DNA of 64,000 bases, from assembly GCA_040755755.1 (NCBI GenBank), contig JBFLZW010000083.1, forward strand, positions 14,724 through 78,723, written 5' to 3'. The notes beneath the pieces are model-generated. The model saw only the letters and a program-made list of their open reading frames with translations. It was not told where the DNA came from and did not search any database. Made by a program: the position numbers and the translations under genes. The stretch comes from a bacterium (GTDB lineage Bacteria > SZUA-182 > DTGQ01). Below are positions 1-8,277 of the stretch, piece after piece; the stretch's first letter is position 1; each line of letters opens with the position of its first letter.

Positions 1-1
1 C

Positions 2-1438
2 AACTATACCCTCACTCCTATCTATGAGGCTCAATCACAACTGGTTATCGATAAAGACAGCAGCCGGTCGATTGTCAGTGGACAGGAGCTTGAATATCTG
101 GATTACGAGAGTTTCCTGTCCGAGAGTCTGACCTTTAATACGCAGTTCAAAATGGTGGTCAGCTATCCCGTACTTGAGCGGGTAGTCAGGAACCTCCACC
201 TCAAGGAGCGCTATCAGAATCAGAGGGCTCCGCAGGCCGGACCGGGTTCTTCTCTCAGGGAGAGCATTCTCGATAACATCATCAGGCTCAGGGAAACGGT
301 GAAAGGCTTCCTGCCCTCTTTGGGTAAGACTGTGGACAGCCGGACCGGGCAGCCGGATATCTCCCCTGAGCAGGAAGAAAAACTGGAAATGATTGCCCTG
401 GTCAACAGCCTGAAGCGAAAAATCAGTGCAGAACAGGTTACCGAAACCCGTCTGGTCACTATCACCGTAAGTGACGAGGATCCTGTCTGGGCACAGAGGA
501 TTGCCAACGGTGTGGTAGATGCCTGCATCGAATATGATATTCACACCCGGTGCAGTGCTGCCCAGAAGTTTGTGGATTGGATTTTATCGCAAATCAATGA
601 CATGAAAAGGAAGCTCACTGAGTCTGAACAGGCTTTTTACCGCTTTAAAAGCGAAAACAAAATCTTCTCCCTGAGTGGCAAGCAGGGAATTGATACCCAG
701 AAAATCGGTGAGCTGAGTGCTTCCTATATCAAGGTCCGGACTGAGCACATGGAACTGAAGGCACGGGTGGCTGAACTGGAAAAAATCATGGCCAGGCGAA
801 ACGAGAAAACACTCAGCCCCGGGCTTTTAGGTGATCCGGTCCTGGTAGACCTGAGCAAAGAGTTGACCGATGCACAGATTCAGCTCTCTGACTTGAAAAC
901 CCGCTACAAGGACAAGCATCCAAAGATAGCCAATTTAGCCAGTCGGGTAGATATCCTGCAGGATGAGTTCAACAGTAAGCTGAATAAGGTATACAAAAAT
1001 CTCCTGATTGAGGAAACGATCCTTCAGTCACGGGAGGAAGAGCTGCAGAAAGCCATCAAAAAGCACGAGGAGGACGCTCTTTTGACCAACCAGAATGAGC
1101 TTCGCTATGCAGTCCTGGAAAGAGAGCTTGAAACGAATAAGGGCCTTTATGAAATCATGCTGAATAAGCTCAAGGAAACCCAGATCAATGAAAGTGCGGG
1201 GAAGTCAAATGTCCGGCTCATCGAGCCTGCTGATTTGCCCCGGTCTCCCATCAAGCCGAAAAAAGTACTGAATGTCATGCTGGCAGTAGTTGTCGGGCTT
1301 GTGTCCGGGATAGGTCTGGTATTTCTCATGGAATATATGGAAACCAACATTAAAACGGAAGATGACGTGGAGCTTTATCTTCATCTGCCGGTTTTGGGAA
1401 TCATACCGGAAGTAGAAAGGATGGGAAGATCATCATGA
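2..1438 (+). CDS. Wzz/GumC-type polysaccharide chain-length determinant (5' partial)
   Basis: Inner-membrane polysaccharide co-polymerase that sets glycan chain length and works with a tyrosine autokinase. The reading frame is open from base 2, so the true start and the first membrane helix lie upstream of the window. Visible parts are the end of the Wzz domain (YEAQSQLVIDKDSS), a long charged periplasmic coiled-coil region, a proline motif (PADLPRSPIKPKK) typical of the segment before the second membrane helix, that helix (VMLAVVVGLVSGIGLVFLME), and a short cytoplasmic tail. The stop overlaps the next start by 4 bp (ATGA), so it is translationally coupled to the kinase. Family assignment is firm; the sugar polymer is unknown. 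Confidence 0.9.
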   Translation, partial: NYTLTPIYEAQSQLVIDKDSSRSIVSGQELEYLDYESFLSESLTFNTQFKMVVSYPVLERVVRNLHLKERYQNQRAPQAGPGSSLRESILDNIIRLRETVKGFLPSLGKTVDSRTGQPDISPEQEEKLEMIALVNSLKRKISAEQVTETRLVTITVSDEDPVWAQRIANGVVDACIEYDIHTRCSAAQKFVDWILSQINDMKRKLTESEQAFYRFKSENKIFSLSGKQGIDTQKIGELSASYIKVRTEHMELKARVAELEKIMARRNEKTLSPGLLGDPVLVDLSKELTDAQIQLSDLKTRYKDKHPKIANLASRVDILQDEFNSKLNKVYKNLLIEETILQSREEELQKAIKKHEEDALLTNQNELRYAVLERELETNKGLYEIMLNKLKETQINESAGKSNVRLIEPADLPRSPIKPKKVLNVMLAVVVGLVSGIGLVFLMEYMETNIKTEDDVELYLHLPVLGIIPEVERMGRSS

Positions 1439-2715
1439 GCGGGCCAAGGGGAAAAAACCATAAAGGGCGCACTCATTCAGACAGGAAATCGTATCCACTG
1501 GTTGTGGAAAAGGATTTATCCACCTCCTTTGCCGAGTCCTTCCGGACAGCCCATACGAACATTCACTACTCCCTGAATGGAAAGATCGGGAAACTCCTTC
1601 TGGTCACCAGCAGCCTTCCTCAGGAGGGTAAAACAACTACCGCCGTAAACCTGGCACTGACCATAGCTGAGGGAGGTCAAAGGGTACTGCTTGTCGATAC
1701 GGACCTGCGGATCCCTTCTATTTACAAAATCTTCGGACATGACCGCAATCGGGGGCTTACCAATATTCTGATGGATATGTACACTGCTGATCTGACGGGA
1801 GGAACCCTCTCTCAATACGGACCGGGAGACTTGCTTGCTATCCTGGGCATTCAGGGAAAGAACGGTTTGTTGAACATTTCAGAAAACGGGGATGTTTATC
1901 ATCTTTCATTTCGGAATGGACATCTGGTCGATGTCCAATGGAAAAACCGACCGGTGGAAGAGCGGCTCGGATCAATATTAGTGGAAAGCGGCCGAATCAC
2001 CCTTGATCAGCAGGCCCGTGCTCTGAAGAGACAGGCAAACACCCGCAAAAGGCTCGGCTCCATCCTGATAAACATGAACCTGATTTCTCCCCAGGAGATC
2101 GAGGGACCGCTGAAACTCCACGTGTCTGAAACCCTGCAGCGACTCTACTCTCTGAAAGGCGGAACCTTTTATTTTCAGGATAGAAATTTATCGGAGGACT
2201 GTCAGGCAATCAGCCCGCAGGGGGCTGATCATTCCTGCTTCCTCGACAGTATACGGGGAATGACCGGCGAGAAGGAATATATTCCTTTCATTAACCAGAG
2301 GATATCTCTCTACATCCAGGACAGCCCGGTGGATAATCTGAAGGTTTTGAATTCAGGCCCGATTCCTTCAAATGCTACGGAGCTTCTCGGCTCGCGAAGG
2401 CTGGCCGAGCTAATCGCTATTCTCAAGGAGAAGTTTGATACTATCATCTTTGATTCACCTCCGCTGAATTCAGTTAGTGATGCCTGCATCCTCTCGTCCA
2501 AAGTCGATGGTGTTATTCTGGTCGTGCGGGTGGGTCAGACGAATCGTCGGGGAGTGCAAAAGGCAAAGCAGCACCTGGAGAATGCGGGCGCAAAAATTTG
2601 CGGAGTAATACTTAACCGCCTGGATATTAAAAAGGGTGGTTATTACTATGATTACTATCGGTATCATTATGGACATTACCAGCAGCCGGAGATCGGTTCA
2701 TCCGGCCGCGATTAA
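1435..2715 (+). CDS. BY-kinase (CpsD/Wzc-C type) with an inserted DUF4388-like domain
   Basis: Cytoplasmic bacterial tyrosine kinase partner of the preceding Wzz protein; such kinases control polymer export by cycles of C-terminal tyrosine phosphorylation. Walker A is at about residues 59-68 (SLPQEGKTTT), Walker A' at 84-90 (VLLVDTD) and Walker B at 336-343 (TIIFDSPP). The C-terminus has eight tyrosines within residues 403-415. The protein is 426 residues, well above the roughly 220-240 usual for a stand-alone kinase. The excess lies between A' and B, where residues about 128-250 read as a DUF4388/PATAN-like domain (ILGIQGKNGLLNISENGD) followed by two LGSIL-type helical repeats. Kinase identity is clear; the effect of the insert is unknown. 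Confidence 0.9.
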   Translation: MSGPRGKNHKGRTHSDRKSYPLVVEKDLSTSFAESFRTAHTNIHYSLNGKIGKLLLVTSSLPQEGKTTTAVNLALTIAEGGQRVLLVDTDLRIPSIYKIFGHDRNRGLTNILMDMYTADLTGGTLSQYGPGDLLAILGIQGKNGLLNISENGDVYHLSFRNGHLVDVQWKNRPVEERLGSILVESGRITLDQQARALKRQANTRKRLGSILINMNLISPQEIEGPLKLHVSETLQRLYSLKGGTFYFQDRNLSEDCQAISPQGADHSCFLDSIRGMTGEKEYIPFINQRISLYIQDSPVDNLKVLNSGPIPSNATELLGSRRLAELIAILKEKFDTIIFDSPPLNSVSDACILSSKVDGVILVVRVGQTNRRGVQKAKQHLENAGAKICGVILNRLDIKKGGYYYDYYRYHYGHYQQPEIGSSGRD

Positions 2716-2889
2716 ATTTTTTGTCTGTTTTTGATTGTGTGAGCATAAGGGCCTGAAAAGGCATATTCCCCTGCGCTCAATAAATTGCTCGATAAAGTTG
2801 ACAGCACCTAATTGCAGGAATTGTCGTGACCGTAAGTGGCCTTGGTTCCCGGCACTGAGAGGGCGAAGCTATACCTTGATTTAATATTC

Positions 2890-2919
2890 TTGGAAAATGT
2901 CCTTCAACTATGGTATGCT
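2890..2919 (+). promoter_or_regulatory. Candidate sigma-70 promoter in the 256-bp gap before the epimerase
   Basis: TTGGAA at 2890-2895 and TATGCT at 2914-2919 are separated by 18 bp, 52 bp before the epimerase start. The match is moderate. A TTGACA at 2798-2803 in the same gap has no partner -10 box. Nothing else is evident between 2716 and 2971. Confidence 0.35.
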
Positions 2920-2971
2920 ATCCTTTTACATTTCAGGATTAACGCTCAACTGGAGAAAGGAGATATACCAT

Positions 2972-3907
2972 ATGGCACTTTTTTTAGTCACCGGAGGTGG
3001 AGGATTTATCGGTTCGAATCTGGTCAAAGCCCTTCTCTCCCAGGGAGAGCGGGTGCGGGTACTGGACAATTTTTCAACTGGCAAGAGGGAAAACCTCACC
3101 GGTGTTCTCGACCAGATCGAGCTGATCGAAGGGGATATCCGAAACCCTGAAGTGGTCAACCGCTCGGTTCAGGGGGTGGATTATATCCTCCACCAGGCAG
3201 CGTTGCCTTCTGTGCCCCGCTCGATTGCTGATCCGATCTCTTCCACGTCGGTCAATATTGATGGAACCGTAAATCTTTTAGTAGCGGCAAAAGAATGCAG
3301 GGTGCAAAAGTTTGTCATGGCTTCTTCCTCTTCAGTTTACGGAGATAATCCAACGCTTCCCAAGCACGAAGGTCTGCCTCCGAACCCCCTGTCTCCCTAC
3401 GCTCTAACCAAGCTTGCTGATGAGCAGTATTGTCAGATATTTTCCCGTCTCTACGGTCTCAAGACCGTAGTTTTGCGCTACTTTAATGTCTTTGGTCCAG
3501 GCCAGGACCCTAATTCCCAGTATGCGGCGGTGATCCCGAAGTTTATCATTTCTCTCCTCCGGGGGCTTCCTCCAACGGTCTTTGGGGATGGGGAGCAGTC
3601 GCGCGATTTTACCTTTATTGAAAATGTCGTTCAGGCCAACATCCTCGCAGCCAGAAGCGAGGTATGTGATGGGATGCCGATTAATATCGCCTGCGGTCAG
3701 CGGATTTCACTCAATGAATTACTGAGAGAGCTGGAAACCATCCTGGTGAAAAAAGTTACCCCTCTCTATCAGCCCCCCCGTCCGGGCGATGTCAGGCATT
3801 CCCTGGCAGATGTCGAGCGGGCCAGGACCTATCTGGGCTTTAACCCTCTCGTGAATATCCGGGAAGGGCTCAGAAAAACTGTTGATTGGTTCTCCCGGTC
3901 CTGGTAA
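2972..3907 (+). CDS. NAD-dependent sugar epimerase (UDP-GlcNAc/UDP-Glc 4-epimerase, WbpP/TviC-like)
   Basis: Extended short-chain dehydrogenase that interconverts nucleotide-sugar C4 epimers for the glycan locus. The Rossmann motif TGGGGFIG is at residues 7-14, SSSSVYG lies mid-protein, and the catalytic YALTK has Tyr143 and Lys147. RYFNVFGPGQDPNSQYAAVIP is characteristic of the WbpP/TviC branch. I chose ATG 2972 over an in-frame upstream codon at 2897 because AAGGAGATATA at 2957-2967 is an ideal Shine-Dalgarno and the protein then begins right at the Rossmann strand. Length of 311 residues fits the family. Exact sugar specificity cannot be read from sequence. Confidence 0.88.
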   Translation: MALFLVTGGGGFIGSNLVKALLSQGERVRVLDNFSTGKRENLTGVLDQIELIEGDIRNPEVVNRSVQGVDYILHQAALPSVPRSIADPISSTSVNIDGTVNLLVAAKECRVQKFVMASSSSVYGDNPTLPKHEGLPPNPLSPYALTKLADEQYCQIFSRLYGLKTVVLRYFNVFGPGQDPNSQYAAVIPKFIISLLRGLPPTVFGDGEQSRDFTFIENVVQANILAARSEVCDGMPINIACGQRISLNELLRELETILVKKVTPLYQPPRPGDVRHSLADVERARTYLGFNPLVNIREGLRKTVDWFSRSW

Positions 3908-3954
3908 GGATATTCAGGACCAGGAAGCAGCAGGAAATTATTCAGGCAGCCACC

Positions 3955-5262
3955 ATGAAGATAATTTTGATTTTTCCTTCTCGAAGCCGCAAAAATACCT
4001 ATTCAAGCAGCAATCCAGGGCTTCGGGAATTTTTCGATACGAATCAATATCTTCCGATGTTTTTCCTTCCAAGTCTTTCTCTGCTTACGATCGCTGCCTG
4101 TACTCCACCGGAAATTGAGATCAGGCTGATTGATGAGCGGATTACGCCAATTGATTTTGATGAGCAGGCCGACCTTGTCGGCATCAGCATCATGACCGAG
4201 CAGGCACTGCGGGGGTACGAGATTGCCAGGGAGTTTAAACGGCGGGGCGTTATGACCGTCATGGGCGGCATCCACGCGAGCGTTCTTCCTGAAGAGGCAG
4301 CATCTCATTGCGATTGCGTTGTTATTGGCGAAGGAGAAACTCTCTGGCCGAAGCTTTTGGATGATTTCCGGAAAGGCTCGTTCAAGCGGTTCTATAGCAA
4401 TGAGGAACAGGTTGATATTCTCAAGTCCCCCATTCCGCGGTATGACCTTTTATCATCGGGGACATACAATGTTATCCCGACTCAGACAACACGGGGCTGT
4501 CCCCTTGACTGCTCTTTTTGTACAGCAACCAAGGTCTATGGCCCTCGGTTTCGATGCAAAACTGTCAAGCAGGTCATCGCTGAAGTTGAGGCCATTCAGC
4601 AAATATCGAAAAGCCAGCGTATCGTCTTTAACGATGACAATATGTTTGTTGACCGTAAAAAATCCTATCAACTCCTTTCAGCGCTTATTCCGCTGAAAAT
4701 AAAATACTTCACCGAGTCGGATGTCTCGATAGCCGAAGATGAGAAATTACTTGATCTGATGCAAAGAAGCGGCTGTGTCACCGTTTTTATCGGCTTTGAG
4801 AGTTTAGTGCCTGAAAACTTGACTTCGCTTCACCACAGCCAGTGGAAATTCAAGCGCCTGGCAAGATATTCCGAAGCATGCCGGAAGATCCAAAGCCGCG
4901 GAATCCAGGTACTTGGGGCTTTCATTGTCGGATTTGATCACGATGATAAAAATGTTTTTCAGCAGCTTATCGATTTTACCCTCGAAAATAAAATCCTTGG
5001 CCAGTTCCATTTTTTGACTCCTTTTCCGGGAACCCGGCTGAGGGCTTCCCTCATAAATGAAAAAAGACTCAAGCCCGATCATAGCCAATGGGATACGTAT
5101 AGCTGTTTCGATGTTGTCTTTGATCCACTGAAGATGTCGAGGGCGGATCTTGAAGCCGGCCTGCTCCGTGTCTATCAGGCAGTATATGGAAGAGAAGCTC
5201 ATCTGGAAAGATCTCGCTCTATGATCGATATTTTCAAGCGCCTTAAAGCGTCACCGCAGTAA
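3955..5262 (+). CDS. B12-binding-type radical SAM protein with DUF4070-like C-terminus
   Basis: Probable iron-sulfur enzyme doing radical chemistry on an unknown substrate. The N-terminal ~150 residues resemble a cobalamin-binding domain (VGISIMTEQALRGYEIA, GGIHASVLPEE, IGEGE), but no DxHxxG cobalamin-ligand motif is visible. The radical SAM cluster motif is C182-x3-C186-x2-C189 (CPLDCSFC). The C-terminal region resembles DUF4070. ATG 3955 was chosen because it starts the first beta strand (MKIILIFPS); an in-frame start at 3886 would overlap the epimerase. The ribosome site is weak, so coupling to the preceding gene is likely. Relatives include hopanoid and lipid-modifying enzymes; the substrate here is unknown. 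Confidence 0.8.
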   Translation: MKIILIFPSRSRKNTYSSSNPGLREFFDTNQYLPMFFLPSLSLLTIAACTPPEIEIRLIDERITPIDFDEQADLVGISIMTEQALRGYEIAREFKRRGVMTVMGGIHASVLPEEAASHCDCVVIGEGETLWPKLLDDFRKGSFKRFYSNEEQVDILKSPIPRYDLLSSGTYNVIPTQTTRGCPLDCSFCTATKVYGPRFRCKTVKQVIAEVEAIQQISKSQRIVFNDDNMFVDRKKSYQLLSALIPLKIKYFTESDVSIAEDEKLLDLMQRSGCVTVFIGFESLVPENLTSLHHSQWKFKRLARYSEACRKIQSRGIQVLGAFIVGFDHDDKNVFQQLIDFTLENKILGQFHFLTPFPGTRLRASLINEKRLKPDHSQWDTYSCFDVVFDPLKMSRADLEAGLLRVYQAVYGREAHLERSRSMIDIFKRLKASPQ

Positions 5263-5323
5263 AAAACCATCCACCATCCAGAATCAAAAATGTCCCTTGT
5301 CATTTCACCCAGTGAGTTAATTG

Positions 5324-5352
5324 TTTACAGAAATGAAAAAAATATATATTAT
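5324..5352 (+). promoter_or_regulatory. Candidate sigma-70 promoter before the ACP cassette
   Basis: TTTACA at 5324-5329 and TATTAT at 5347-5352 have a 17-bp spacer inside a strongly AT-rich 144-bp gap, 55 bp upstream of the acyl carrier protein start. This suggests that the ACP cassette has its own transcription start. Confidence 0.5.
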
Positions 5353-5406
5353 ATTCTTAACTTAAAAATACAATATTAATCGTCAGACATTATAAGGATA
5401 TTACTT

Positions 5407-5670
5407 ATGGACGAAATAGAAAATCGAATTAAAAATTTTATTTTTGAAAACTTTCTCATTGGTCAAAAAAATCGGGAATTGCAGAACGATATTTCTTTCC
5501 TTGATGAAGGGATTATCGATTCCACCGGTATGCTGGAGTTGGTTGCCTTTATTGAGGACACCTATGGTCTTGTAGTTGAAGATGAAGAGCTTATCCCCGA
5601 CAATCTGGACTCTGTCAACAGGATCATAGCCTATCTGGAGAGAAAGGGATGTCTGGCATCGAAAAAATAG
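5407..5670 (+). CDS. Acyl carrier protein
   Basis: Small 87-residue acidic helical protein that carries acyl or aminoacyl groups on a phosphopantetheine arm. The attachment serine is Ser39 in GIIDSTGMLELV, where DST replaces the more usual DSL/DSM. It lies 12 bp before an acyl-adenylating ligase, so the ligase probably loads this carrier. It is a pathway-dedicated ACP rather than the fatty-acid one, because no fab genes are nearby. Codons are AT-rich compared with the ligase. Confidence in the family is high; the cargo is unknown. Confidence 0.85.
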   Translation: MDEIENRIKNFIFENFLIGQKNRELQNDISFLDEGIIDSTGMLELVAFIEDTYGLVVEDEELIPDNLDSVNRIIAYLERKGCLASKK

Positions 5671-5682
5671 GGGTTAAGAAAA

Positions 5683-7251
5683 ATGCTGCTGCACAATTTT
5701 CTCACCGAGAGTGCTCAAAAATACCCTGATAAGGTCGCTGTCATTTTCAGAGGGCACCGGATTACTTACGGGGAGTTAGACAGGCAGGCCAACAGGCTGG
5801 CCTGGGTTCTGATTGCCCTTGGCGTTGAAAGAGGCGATCGGGTGGCCGTATTTCTTGACAATTCCCTGGAATCGGTGGTCGCCCTGTTCGGGATATTAAA
5901 GACCGGGGCTGCTTTTGTCATGGTGAGCGCTGCCGCAAAAGCCGGAAAAGTAGAGCTTATCCTGAATCACTGTGGAGCCAGAGTCTTAATAAGCCATAGC
6001 GGCAAGCATGATGTTTTGGACAGTCTCGCGGTGCCAGGTCTGCTCAAAATCATTATCGGAGAAAGCGCGACCCGGCAGAATCCACAGGATATTTCATGGG
6101 CGGAGGTTATGGCCGCCTCGGCTGATCATTGCCCGACGAGACAAAATATCGATCTTGATCTGGCTGCTCTGATCTATACCTCAGGCTCTACCGGTGATCC
6201 CAAAGGGGTTACGCTGACTCACCTCAACATGGTTTCTGCTGCCACATCTATTATCAGCTATTTGAAAAATACGCCTGATGACATTATTATGAATGTCCTG
6301 CCGTTATCCTTTGATTACGGCCTGTATCAGGTACTTATGGCGATCAAGTTCGGGGGTACGGTTATCCTGGAAAAATCCTTCCTTTACCCTTATGCAGTGA
6401 TCGATAAGATGATCCGGGAGAAAGTAACCGGTTTTCCCCTGGTTCCGACCATAGCTGCCATGATCCTCCAGCTTGAGAGTCTGAAGAATTATGAATTCAA
6501 TTCCCTGAGATATATCACCAATACCGGGGCAGCGCTTTCTGAAAACCATATCAGGAAGCTTCGGAGTATCTTCCCGCAGGCTGCCATCTATTCCATGTAC
6601 GGACTGACCGAGTGTAAGCGGGTTTCCTATCTTCCTCCGGAAGAACTGGACCGAAGGCCGCATTCCGTGGGAAAACCGATGCCGAATGTGGAAACCTTTA
6701 TCGTTGATGAGCAGGGGAGGAAGGTTGGACCGGGTGTGGTTGGTGAACTGGTGGTCAGAGGGTCCAACGTCATGCGGGGCTACTGGTGCGACCCGGAAGA
6801 AACGGCCAGAGTCCTGAAGGCTGGCCGGTATCCTGGCGAGACGGTTCTGTATACCGGCGATTTTTTCAGAATGGATGAGGAAGGATACCTGTTCTTTGTA
6901 GGCAGAAAAGACGATCTCATCAAGACACGGGGTGAGAGGGTAGCCCCGCGGGAGGTAGAAAATGTCCTCCACCAGATAGAGGGTGTCGTGGAGGCAGCAG
7001 TTATCGGGGTCCCTGATGAGCTTTTGGGCCAGGCTGTCAAGGCATTCATTCTATCTCGGGAAGGTAAGATTCTTGAGGAGAAAGAGATTATTGCCCATTG
7101 TGCGGCAAGGCTGGAATTTTTCATGGTACCGAAGTACATAGAATTTCTGGAAGAATTTCCCAGAACCAGTACAGGAAAAATTGACCGCAAAGCACTGGCA
7201 ATGGGAGAGAGGAGGCATAATGAGCAGTTCCCTGATAGAGAAAGGCTGTGA
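5683..7251 (+). CDS. AMP-forming acyl-CoA/acyl-ACP ligase
   Basis: ANL-superfamily adenylating enzyme that activates a carboxylic acid with ATP and transfers it to a thiol, here probably the phosphopantetheine of the ACP encoded just upstream. Motifs are YTSGSTGDPKG at about residues 165-175, YGLTEC at about 306-311, TGDFFRMDEEG near 391, GRKDDLIKTRGERVAP after it, and the catalytic lysine of STGKIDRK near 498. Length of 522 residues is normal. Related ligase-ACP pairs occur in exosortase-associated and glycan-modification loci. The 3' end overlaps the next gene by 32 bp. The acid substrate cannot be predicted. Confidence 0.87.
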   Translation: MLLHNFLTESAQKYPDKVAVIFRGHRITYGELDRQANRLAWVLIALGVERGDRVAVFLDNSLESVVALFGILKTGAAFVMVSAAAKAGKVELILNHCGARVLISHSGKHDVLDSLAVPGLLKIIIGESATRQNPQDISWAEVMAASADHCPTRQNIDLDLAALIYTSGSTGDPKGVTLTHLNMVSAATSIISYLKNTPDDIIMNVLPLSFDYGLYQVLMAIKFGGTVILEKSFLYPYAVIDKMIREKVTGFPLVPTIAAMILQLESLKNYEFNSLRYITNTGAALSENHIRKLRSIFPQAAIYSMYGLTECKRVSYLPPEELDRRPHSVGKPMPNVETFIVDEQGRKVGPGVVGELVVRGSNVMRGYWCDPEETARVLKAGRYPGETVLYTGDFFRMDEEGYLFFVGRKDDLIKTRGERVAPREVENVLHQIEGVVEAAVIGVPDELLGQAVKAFILSREGKILEEKEIIAHCAARLEFFMVPKYIEFLEEFPRTSTGKIDRKALAMGERRHNEQFPDRERL

Positions 7252-8251
7252 GCATTTAGGAGATAAGGGGGTTTTTAGCCGGCAGGTATTAAAGATTGAC
7301 CCGCAGGTTGAGTGCGGCCGCATCTGTGCCTTTATTCAGGACCAGGTCGTAACCAGGTTTAAACGCCAGGGTGCGGTCATTGGCCTGTCAGGCGGCATAG
7401 ATTCAGCGGTGATATCGGAACTTTTGGTCCGCTCCCTTGGTCCCGGACGGGTGCTGGGGCTCATTCTTCCGGAAAGGGAATCCAATCCGATCAGCGAGAC
7501 CTATGCCAGAAAACAGGCGGCAAAATTAGGCATCAGGGTTGAAAAAATAGATATAACCAGGCAACTTGAGGCTTTCGGGGCTTATGAGCGGAGAAATGCC
7601 GTTATCAGTTCGATCTTTCCGGAATTCGATGACTCGTACGTTTTCAACATTTCTCTTCCCCAGAACATCCTTCAGAAAGACAGACTGAGTTACCATTCCA
7701 TAACTATTGTGGATAAAAATCAAAACCATAAAACTGCCCGGCTGCTGCCCAAAGACTGGCTGGCCATTGCTGCCTGCCAGAATATCAAGCAGCGGGTCAG
7801 GATGATTAATCTCTACTTGTGGGCTGAGCAAAATAATTACCTGGTCTGCGGAACCACCAACAAATCTGAAGCAGACCAGGGCTTTTTCGTCAAGTTTGGC
7901 GATGGCGGAGTGGATATCGAGCCTATAGCTTATCTCTATAAAACGCAGATTTTTCAATTAGCCAGATACCTGGGGGTCATCGAGGAAATCATTAATCGGA
8001 CGCCAAGTCCGGATACCTATAGTTTGCCGGTGAGTGATCAGGAATTTTACTTTTGCCTTCCTTATGAACTCTTGGACCTGCTCCTCTACGCTCAGGAACA
8101 TGAGGTCCCAATCGCCATGATTTCTGAGGTTCTGTCTCTTTCCGAAGAGCAGATTGCCCGGATATTCAAGGATATTCAGGCCAAGGCCAGAGCCACCTGG
8201 CACCTGCGGGCACTTCCGCCATCGCTTGACCATAATCTGGTCAGGCAGTGA
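7220..8251 (+). CDS. NAD-synthase-like (NadE family) PP-loop amidotransferase ATPase
   Basis: N-type ATP pyrophosphatase. NadE adenylates a carboxylate and amidates it with ammonia. The P-loop SGGIDSA is at about residues 56-62. GTTNKSE and DGGVDIEPIAYLYKTQI are the NadE-specific motifs. Length of 343 residues is longer than ammonia-only NadE (roughly 250-275) and lacks the glutaminase domain of the long form. Start ATG 7220 has GAGAGGAGG just upstream and lies inside the end of the ligase gene, so the two are coupled. Position in an ACP-ligase-PP-loop cassette suggests recruitment to amidate a glycan or acyl intermediate, but ordinary NAD synthesis is not excluded. Confidence 0.8.
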   Translation: MSSSLIEKGCEHLGDKGVFSRQVLKIDPQVECGRICAFIQDQVVTRFKRQGAVIGLSGGIDSAVISELLVRSLGPGRVLGLILPERESNPISETYARKQAAKLGIRVEKIDITRQLEAFGAYERRNAVISSIFPEFDDSYVFNISLPQNILQKDRLSYHSITIVDKNQNHKTARLLPKDWLAIAACQNIKQRVRMINLYLWAEQNNYLVCGTTNKSEADQGFFVKFGDGGVDIEPIAYLYKTQIFQLARYLGVIEEIINRTPSPDTYSLPVSDQEFYFCLPYELLDLLLYAQEHEVPIAMISEVLSLSEEQIARIFKDIQAKARATWHLRALPPSLDHNLVRQ

Positions 8252-8277
8252 ATCAGGCCGGAAACGGATTATCACCC

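Noticed and set aside
2798-2803. TTGACA as a promoter -35 box
   Set aside because: No acceptable -10 box lies at 16-18 bp; the sequence there is TTGTCG.
2957-2974. Cloning-vector contamination suggested by a pET-like ribosome site
   Set aside because: The surrounding sequence has no vector features, and a similar site occurs at 10535 before another native gene.
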